This document shows positions 14,436 through 19,947 of a stretch of DNA of 19,947 nucleotides, piece by piece (the stretch's first letter is position 1; each line of letters begins with the position of its first letter). Under the pieces are notes generated by a model, which saw only the letters and a list, made by a program, of their open reading frames with translations, made no database searches and had not been told where the DNA came from. The position numbers were made by a program, and so were the translations under genes. Origin of the DNA: JBDNIO01 sp041688215 (GTDB taxonomy: Bacteria > Pseudomonadota > Gammaproteobacteria > Nevskiales > Salinisphaeraceae); the NCBI GenBank assembly GCA_041688215.1, contig JBDNIO010000170.1, positions 1-19,947 on the forward strand, written 5' to 3'.

Positions 14436-15764
14436 TCATTTCTGCTGCGGACGGTAGTCGGGCTGCAGCTCCGGCAGGTCACGCTGACGCTCGTCCTGTT
14501 CCAGTTCGGGGAAGCGCCTGCGCTCCATGCGCCGGACGGCGAAGTGCATCCAGGTCAGCGACACGGCCACCAGCATGAACATGAGCATGAAACAGCTGGT
14601 CCACACGTGGATGACATCGTTGAGCACGCCGAAAGCCAGCGGCATGAAGAAGCCGCCGAGACCGCCGATCATGCCCACCAGGCCGCCCACCGTACCGACG
14701 TGGTCCGGGTAGTAGACCGGGATGTGCTTGAAGACCGCGGCGGCGCCCAGCGACATGAAGAAACCGAGCAGGACAGTGGTGGCGGTGAAGCCGGCCAGGG
14801 GCATGCCGAAGGAGAACTCAAGGGTCCGGTCGATGCCCTGGACCGCGTAGTGGGTCTCGGGATAGGACAGCACCAGCAGCAGGGCCAGGGATGTGCTGAA
14901 CACCACGTACATGATGCTGCGGGCGCCGAAGCGGTCGGCCAGGTAGCCGCCGAAGGCGCGGAATGCCGAGGCCGGCAGCGAATAGGCCGCCGCCAGCACG
15001 CCGGCCAACTCGATGCCGATCTCGTATTTGCCAGTGTAGTAGCGCGGCAGCCAGGAGGCCAGCGCCACGAAGCCGCCGAATACGAAGAAGTAGTACAGCC
15101 CGAAGCGCCAGACCTGCAGCTTCTTCAGCGGTGCGAGTTGCTCGGCCAGCGGCGTGGCGCTGCCGCCTTCGGCGCGGCGCGCCAGGATATGCGGCTCGGT
15201 GCGGGTAAAAACATAGAAGACAATCGCGGTCAGCGCCAGGACCACGGCATAGATGCGGGCGGTTTGCTCCCAGCCCAGCGCCACGACCAGGAACGGCGCC
15301 ACGAAGTTGGTGACCGCGGCGCCGACGCTGCCGGCGCCGAAGATGCCCAGCGCCAGCCCCTGGCGGGCCTTGTCGAACCAGGCCGAGGTATAGGCAATAC
15401 CGACGATGAACGAGCCGCCGGCCAGGCCCACGCCCAGCGCCGCTAGCAGGTACAGCAGATAGCTGTCGGCGCTCGCCAACAACCAGGTTGAACCCGCACT
15501 GGCCAGCATGACCAGGGTAAAGACGATGCGGCCGCCGAAGCGCTCGGTGAGCATGCCCAGAAAAAAGCGACTGACCGAGCCGGTAAGAATCGGCGTAGCG
15601 AGCAGCAGGCCGAGCTCGCTGTCGTTGAGGCCCAACTCCTGCTGGATGCGCAGGCCGATGACCGAGAAGATAGTCCATACCGCAAAGCACACGGCAAAGG
15701 CAAAGGTGTTGGCGCCCAGATGACGCCAGGCAGCACCGGTTCGGTATTGGTCTTCACTCAGCAT
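14436..15764 (-). CDS. narK: NarK-type nitrate/nitrite transporter (MFS)
   Basis: The protein is 442 residues, with about twelve membrane helices and a charged C-terminal tail. It belongs to the nitrate/nitrite porter branch of the major facilitator superfamily, which brings nitrate to cytoplasmic NarG and exports nitrite. The two glycine-rich nitrate signatures are seen: GLAGGSFIVGIAYTSAWFD with GIFGAGSVGAAVTNF, and GLVGMIGGLGGFFMPLAFG. Arg residues expected to bind the anion are in GSVSRFFLGM (helix 2) and SAFRAFGGYLADRFG (helix 8). It is a single porter rather than a NarK1-NarK2 fusion; I cannot safely say whether it is a proton symporter or an antiporter. AGGA lies seven bases before the ATG. 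It follows the SLAC1-family gene by 34 nt and precedes narG by 119 nt. Confidence 0.93.
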   Translation of the reverse strand: MLSEDQYRTGAAWRHLGANTFAFAVCFAVWTIFSVIGLRIQQELGLNDSELGLLLATPILTGSVSRFFLGMLTERFGGRIVFTLVMLASAGSTWLLASADSYLLYLLAALGVGLAGGSFIVGIAYTSAWFDKARQGLALGIFGAGSVGAAVTNFVAPFLVVALGWEQTARIYAVVLALTAIVFYVFTRTEPHILARRAEGGSATPLAEQLAPLKKLQVWRFGLYYFFVFGGFVALASWLPRYYTGKYEIGIELAGVLAAAYSLPASAFRAFGGYLADRFGARSIMYVVFSTSLALLLVLSYPETHYAVQGIDRTLEFSFGMPLAGFTATTVLLGFFMSLGAAAVFKHIPVYYPDHVGTVGGLVGMIGGLGGFFMPLAFGVLNDVIHVWTSCFMLMFMLVAVSLTWMHFAVRRMERRRFPELEQDERQRDLPELQPDYRPQQK

Positions 15765-15798
15765 GGATTAATCCTGTTTTCGAAAAGGGTAAGTGGGT

Positions 15799-16866
15799 TC
15801 AGCGATGGGCGGGGCGTAAGCTGCCCAGGACACGTCGCAGCAATCCGAAGAATACACAGCCCCATGCCAACAGAGCCACATAGACGAAGTATTCCGGAAT
15901 CGGCCGCAGAAAGTCGAGCTGCATCGCTGCCGCCATCTGTAGCGTGGCAACGGTGTACATACCCAGCGGGAACACCAGACCCCAGTACAGTGGATCGTAG
16001 GTGAAAGGATGGCGCCGGTAACCGTGGCGCCAGAAGCCCAGCACCACGAGCATTGGAATCCACCAGGTTGCGGTGGCCCAGTAAAATACGGTAAAGCCCT
16101 TCAAAAAGGGTAGTAGCGAGAGCAGGTACGGTGCCTGGGGCGAGGCGTTTTCGATTAGCAACGAGCCGGCCAGCGTAGAGATGGCCATCGCCCCCATGTT
16201 GATCCAGTAGGGTGGTGCCAGATCGTCAGGCGAGAAGGGGAAGAAGACGTAGCGGTAGAAAATCAGACTCATCATCCAGATGTAAAGCATGCCGCCCCAC
16301 AGCCACATGGACAGCGCCAGAAAGTTCATCTCGATACGCACCGGCTGTTCGACGCGGGCCGCCAGCAGCGTCGCCAGTACGGCGATGGACTGGGTGGCGA
16401 CTACCGCGAGCAACCAACCGCCGTTAATACCCTGCTCCAGGCTCGGCTTGTCCCGTTTGACCGTGAACGCTGTAAAGATGGTGTAGGTCAGCGCCACCCA
16501 GGCAACCACGCCCACCCACCAGAGCAGCTGCGCAACCGCGGCATTGCCGGTGATTACGAGCACCTGTACGCCCAACACGCAGGAACCCGCCACGAATGTA
16601 AAAAAGCCGGGGGCCCGGCTATGGTCCAGCAGGTCGGCAAGAAACATCCGCGGAAAACGCCAGATACGCAGTAAATACATGCCAACCAGTACGCCGTAGC
16701 AGGGAATATTGAGCCAGAACAGCACTCGACCCAGCCCGGCCATGCCCAGGTTCCAGGCTGCCAGCGACACGATGCCTGTGGCCATCACCAGGCCGAAATA
16801 GGCTGGGTTCAGCAAGGCCAGTGGGGTGTCGGCATCGCCGACAACGGATGTGTTCACAGATGGCAT
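15799..16866 (-). CDS. SLAC1/TehA-family (TDT) transporter
   Basis: The protein is 355 residues with about ten membrane helices. The start, LLNPAYFGLVMATGIVSLAA, and the loop DHSRAPGFFTFVAGSCVLG are typical of the tellurite-resistance/C4-dicarboxylate transporter family (SLAC1 superfamily). Bacterial TehA is a homotrimeric anion channel, and the plant SLAC1 group passes chloride and nitrate. WGLVFPLGMYTVATL in the C-terminal half is another family hallmark. Its place as first gene before narK-narGHJI, all on one strand, suggests anion transport linked to nitrate respiration, for example nitrate or nitrite movement; this is inference. There is no strong Shine-Dalgarno before the ATG at 16866; a GTG four codons in is an alternative start. 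An FNR-type box lies about 80 nt upstream. Confidence 0.87.
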   Translation of the reverse strand: MPSVNTSVVGDADTPLALLNPAYFGLVMATGIVSLAAWNLGMAGLGRVLFWLNIPCYGVLVGMYLLRIWRFPRMFLADLLDHSRAPGFFTFVAGSCVLGVQVLVITGNAAVAQLLWWVGVVAWVALTYTIFTAFTVKRDKPSLEQGINGGWLLAVVATQSIAVLATLLAARVEQPVRIEMNFLALSMWLWGGMLYIWMMSLIFYRYVFFPFSPDDLAPPYWINMGAMAISTLAGSLLIENASPQAPYLLSLLPFLKGFTVFYWATATWWIPMLVVLGFWRHGYRRHPFTYDPLYWGLVFPLGMYTVATLQMAAAMQLDFLRPIPEYFVYVALLAWGCVFFGLLRRVLGSLRPAHR

Positions 16867-16946
16867 TGACGTTGTGTAACGATCACGGATGGAACCACAG
16901 TTTGGCGATTAATTTCAAGGGTACGCTGCTATGATGAGAGTGTTAC

Positions 16947-16960
16947 TTGATCTGGGTCAA
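16947..16960 (-). promoter_or_regulatory. FNR/DNR-type box before the SLAC1-family gene
   Basis: TTGATCTGGGTCAA matches nine of ten positions. It lies 81 nt upstream of the SLAC1-family ATG, so it is the natural control site for that gene and narK. I see no good -10 at the class II distance; a class I arrangement is possible. It could also once have served the decayed gene that begins next to it on the plus strand. Confidence 0.65.
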
Positions 16961-16967
16961 ATGCAGC

Positions 16968-17116
16968 TATGGCGACCACCTGCGCTCGGCCAACTTTCTG
17001 CTGCAGTAGATCGTCGTGGAGCGCGGCGCGGCCGACGTGATCCGGCTGCTGCTGTCCAAGAAGGTGATCATCACCTCGCTACCTTCGCCCAGCAGTTGCG
17101 CCGTAACCCCGCTTGA
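16968..17116 (+). pseudogene. Decayed 3' end of an unidentified gene between two FNR-type boxes
   Basis: One frame reads YGDHLRSANFLLQ, a TAG at 17007-17009, then IVVERGAADVIRLLLSKKVIIT. A one-base shift near 17065-17075 joins it to LATFAQQLRRNPA and a TGA at 17114-17116. The pieces have the amphipathic, charged look of real protein and join smoothly, so I read this as a gene tail with one nonsense and one frameshift mutation. I do not recognise the family. Its stop codon lies within the FNR-type box at 17113-17126. Confidence 0.4.
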
Positions 17117-17126
17117 TCTGGATCAA
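17113..17126 (+). promoter_or_regulatory. FNR/DNR-type box (full match) inside a larger hairpin
   Basis: TTGATCTGGATCAA matches all ten positions. It is framed by CCCGC (17108-17112) and GCGGG (17128-17132), so the whole 25-nt unit folds into a hairpin with one bulged A. Its centre is about 122 nt upstream of the lipoprotein ATG and about 253 nt from the SLAC1-family start. The lipoprotein gene is the nearest downstream candidate, but no -10 is evident at the class II spacing. Confidence 0.65.
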
Positions 17127-17170
17127 AGCGGGCCAGGAGGTAGTAGCTCACAGACGAAGCTAGTGTCCCT

Positions 17171-17211
17171 TAACGGAAGTTCGTTATCCATTCAACTAAA
17201 ACGGTTCCGTT
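17171..17211. promoter_or_regulatory. Two adjacent inverted repeats upstream of the lipoprotein gene
   Basis: TAACG-N6-CGTTA lies at 17171-17186 and AACGG-TT-CCGTT at 17200-17211. Both share the AACG/CGTT half-site and lie 29 bp start to start, close to three helical turns. They end 31 nt before the ATG at 17242, which suits a repressor or activator operator pair. No regulator is known from the window. Confidence 0.35.
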
Positions 17212-17241
17212 GAAGTTTACAACAATAACGAGGAAACAGGC

Positions 17242-19618
17242 ATGCTCCCGAGTCCTATCCAACGTCGACTGCTGATCGTGATTGCCATCTTTACCCTCGC
17301 CCTTTCCGCTTGCAACGGAGGTTCGGCATCGTCACAGGTGGCCAGTAACCCGCCCGGCTCGCCCGGCAACTCGCCCGGCAACCCGAGTAGCTCATCCAAG
17401 GTGCGCGTGCTCTCCAACCGTGCCGATCTGATCAACGACAACAATGCCCTGATCGAGGTGCTGGCGCCCGCCGGTTCCACTGTGAGCATGGCACTCAACG
17501 GCCAAGATGTGAGCGATGATTTCCAGCGCACCGGCGACGGCAAACTGCTGGGATTGGTCAACGGCCTGAAACTCGGCAAGAACACGATCACAGCCAGCCT
17601 GCCCGGAGGCGATGCCACCGCCCAGATCATCAACCACCCCAATGGCGGGCCGGTGTTCTCCGGGCCGCAGTTGCAGCCCTGGACCTGCCGCAATGACGCG
17701 GCGGTGGATGACAAATGCAACCAGCCGCCGGAATACGGCTTTTTCTATAAATCCACCGACCCGACCCAATCCGGTCTGCAGCCTTACGACCCGGACAATC
17801 CGCCCTCGGATGTCGCCAGCACCACCACTGACAACGGCACCACCGTGCCCTTCATCGTAAGGGTGGAGACCGGCTACCAGGACCGCGACCAGTACCAGAT
17901 TGCCGCTCGATTCAACCGGGCATGCCCTGGAGCGCTGTTGCGCCGCAGCCACAGTTCAACCACAGGATGGTCGTTAACCACGGCGTGAGCTGTGGCGTGA
18001 GTTGTGGCGTGGACTACCAGACCCGCTCCGTGCCCAGCGTGATTAGTTACAATCCGGCCGATGTCACCGGGGCAGGAACCCCTGTGGTGGGCGGTGACCC
18101 GACCGAGTATGCGCTGGGGCAAGGTTTTGTCGTGATGTCCACGGCGCTGGATTACAGCGGCCATAACTGTAACCTGGCGCTGCAGGCCGAGTCGCTGGTA
18201 ATGGCCAAGGAGCGCGTGGCTGAACAGTACGGTACCCTACGCTACACCATCGGCGAGAGTTGCTCGGGCGGCTCGCTGGCGATGCAGTGGATTTCCAACG
18301 CCTACCCCGGTATCTATCAGGGCATTGTGCCTACCTGCTCCTTTCCAGACGTCTGGAGCACCGCCACCCAGTTCCTTGATTACCACTTAACGCTGGCCTA
18401 TTTTACCGACCCATCACAATGGGGCCGGGGGTCGTCTGGTCGCCTACGCAGATGGCGGACGTGCAGGGACATATCACCATCGTCAACTCGGAGGTCAGCG
18501 ACCAGGCGCAATTTCATGTCGCCGTACCCACCGATAATTGCAGTGGCGTCAGCGACGAGCAGCGCCACGACCCCGACAACAACCAGGGCGGCGTGCGCTG
18601 TGACATCCAGGATGCGGCCATCAACCTGTTCGGCCCGCGTCCGCCGGAACTTTGGGGGCCACAGGAAAAACAGATTGGGCACGGCTTCGCCGGCTTTCCG
18701 GTGGACAACGTCGGCGTGCAGTACGGCCTGAAGGTGTTGCAGCGGGGCACCATTACCGCGGCCGATTTTATCGACCTGAACGCGAAGATCGGCGGCGTGG
18801 ACTACGACGCTAACATGGCGCCCGAACGCACTATCGCCACCGAACCGGCGCTGTCGAATGCCTACCGCAGCGGCATGATCAACGAGGCCAACAACCTGGA
18901 TCGCACCGCCATCATCGACTGCCGCGGCCCGGATCCGGGCGCTTTCCACGATGCCTACCGTGCGTTTGCCATGCGCGCGCGCCTGGCCCGTGAGCACGGC
19001 GACCACGACAACCAGCTCATCTGGGAAGGCCCAGTCGAGATCATAGGCGATACCGCCTGCGGCCTGAACAGCTTCAAGGCGATGGACCGCTGGATGGCGG
19101 CGGTGGAGGCCGACGTCAGCGACACGCCGCTGGCGGCCAAACTCACCGCCAACAAGCCCGCCGATCTCGTGGACCGTTGCTATAACGGCAGCGGGCAGAA
19201 GGTCAGCGATGACCTGTGCCCAGGGGCCTCAGTCCCCGGCACGCCGCCCGCTCTGAACGTGGGTGTGGTGCCCATCTACGGCACCCCACGCACCGTGGCC
19301 GGCGATGCGCTCACCACCGACGCCAACAAGTGCCAACTGAAGCCGCTGGATCGCAGCGACAACTACGGCCCGGTTCCCTTCACCGACGCGCAATGGCAAC
19401 AGATGCAGAACATCTTCCCCGATGGTGTCTGCGACTTCTCCAAACCCGGTGTCAGCCAGCAGCCCACCGTGACCTGGCAGACCTATCAAAAGACCGGCGG
19501 CGGCGTGATCTACGGCAGTACGCAAATGCCTGCGGCGCCTGCGGGTTCGGGCGGTGGCTGGGAGGCACCGGCATTCGCGGTGTTTGGCGAAAATCCGAGC
19601 AGAACCGGGAGCCCGTAG
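17242..19618 (+). pseudogene. Lipoprotein resembling DUF6351 alpha/beta-hydrolase-like proteins, two frameshifts
   Basis: Three successive frames give one continuous protein of about 790 residues. ATG 17242 has GAGG eight bases upstream. Residues 1-25 form a lipoprotein signal ending in LSAC, followed by a Pro/Gly/Ser linker. Frame one runs to about 17916 (VRVETGYQDRDQYQIAARFN); a missing base in the CCGGG run shifts it to MPWSAVAPQPQFNH, then TLRYTIGESCSGGSLAMQW, whose GESCSGG looks like a serine-hydrolase nucleophile elbow. A second missing base in the GGGG run at 18421-18424 shifts it to VVWSPTQMADVQ, and the rest stays open to TAG at 19616-19618. The layout recalls DUF6351 family proteins, large secreted proteins of unclear substrate. 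The protein would face the periplasm or sit on the outer membrane. Both lesions are -1 changes in short G/C runs, so sequencing error is as plausible as true decay. Confidence 0.75.
17985..18008 (+). repeat. 12-bp tandem duplication in the lipoprotein gene
   Basis: GTGAGCTGTGGC is followed directly by GTGAGTTGTGGC (11 of 12 identical), encoding VSCG twice in the segment HGVSCGVSCGVDYQ. The duplication is in frame, adds one Cys, and lies shortly after the first frameshift. Confidence 0.85.
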
Positions 19619-19832
19619 GGTGGGCCCGCGGCGTTGTTGCAGGGGACTTCTAATCGAGGGCCTGTCCTAAGATGCTGGATCGCATGACCAGGTTTTATGA
19701 CTCCGTTACTCTGCGCAAACTGATTAACTCAAGTTTCGGAGTTCAAATTGGCAAATATTCGTCAATAAATCCTCATCAGTCATGCTCCAGTTGTAATGTA
19801 AAAACATGGCTATGTCACCGAACTATATGGAT
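19619..19832. other. Gene-free stretch after the lipoprotein gene
   Basis: I see no convincing gene, RNA or terminator here. The stretch is AT-richer than the genes to its left. A plus-strand open frame from 19672 runs into the repeat downstream and is a by-product of that repeat. Confidence 0.6.
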
Positions 19833-19905
19833 CGTCATTCCCGCGAACGCGGGAATCCATATTTCGCGGCACTTTCACTGGATTCCCGCTTTCGCGGGAA
19901 TGACG
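19833..19905. repeat. 73-bp paired-palindrome repeat (dRS3-like/MITE-like)
   Basis: Two 27-nt arms at 19833-19859 and 19879-19905 are inverted copies with one mismatch, separated by 19 nt. Each arm is itself a hairpin: ATTCCCGCGAACGCGGGAAT on the left and ATTCCCGCTTTCGCGGGAAT on the right, and CGTCATTCCCGCG ends face outward. This ATTCCC-N8-GGGAAT core is the same as Neisseria dRS3 repeats and of dispersed repeats in many proteobacteria. Such units spread as non-autonomous elements and may be cut by phage-like integrases or act as transcript ends. The remaining 42 nt to the window end show nothing clear. Confidence 0.85.
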
Positions 19906-19947
19906 TCACAGATCAATAACTTATAGAATATCACTATTCTTTGGTGA

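Noticed and set aside
14544..15446. 300-codon plus-strand open frame opposite narK
   Set aside because: It is a His/Glu/Gly-rich shadow of the porter gene with no ribosome site or motif.
19833..19905. CRISPR array
   Set aside because: There are only two arms, inverted rather than direct, with a 19-nt centre and no cas genes nearby.
19672..19926. 84-codon open frame ending in a WIPAFAGMT-type peptide
   Set aside because: This peptide is the well-known spurious translation of the dispersed ATTCCC-type palindrome; the frame has no other support.

Overview
The window is GC-rich proteobacterial DNA, most likely from a gammaproteobacterium (or a related betaproteobacterium) that respires nitrate. 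The evidence is a complete membrane-bound nitrate reductase operon, a FabA/FabB anaerobic unsaturated-fatty-acid pair, and six 14-bp palindromes of the FNR/DNR/ANR type (TTGAT-N4-ATCAA). Three palindromes match all ten defined positions and three match nine. I cannot name the genus from the sequence alone.

Layout, left to right. (1) Positions 1-662 are a scrapyard: the 3' end of a probable IS200/IS605-type transposase and its hairpin, then minus-strand remnants of what look like an acyl-CoA dehydrogenase N-terminus and a small upstream gene, plus an orphan FNR-type box. (2) 663-2521 (minus) holds a D-amino-acid dehydrogenase (dadA-like) and an SRPBCC/AHSA1-domain protein. (3) 2522-2786 is a divergent control region with two FNR-type boxes, one facing the SRPBCC gene and one facing fabA-fabB (2787-4552, plus). 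(4) 4601-16866 is a long minus-strand block, transcribed right to left: SLAC1/TehA-family transporter, narK, narG, narH, narJ, narI, a NifM-like parvulin isomerase, an unknown 137-residue protein, moeA, moaB. Several junctions overlap by 4 nt, so translation is probably coupled. (5) 16867-17241 is a second divergent control region with two FNR-type boxes separated by a decayed gene end. (6) 17242-19618 (plus) encodes a secreted lipoprotein with an alpha/beta-hydrolase-like elbow, resembling the DUF6351 family, broken by two single-base frameshifts. (7) 19619-19947 is intergenic and carries a 73-bp paired-palindrome repeat.

How it fits together (inference): when oxygen is low or NO/nitrate signals appear, an FNR/DNR-type regulator would switch on nitrate uptake (narK, perhaps the SLAC1-family channel), the NarGHI enzyme, its chaperone NarJ and folding helper, and the last steps of molybdenum-cofactor synthesis (moaB, moeA). 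The same type of box in front of fabA-fabB and the SRPBCC gene suggests that oxygen-independent unsaturated fatty acid synthesis is wired into the same response. The frameshifts and fragments at both ends suggest active gene loss around the respiratory core; the single-base deletions in the lipoprotein gene could also be sequencing errors.
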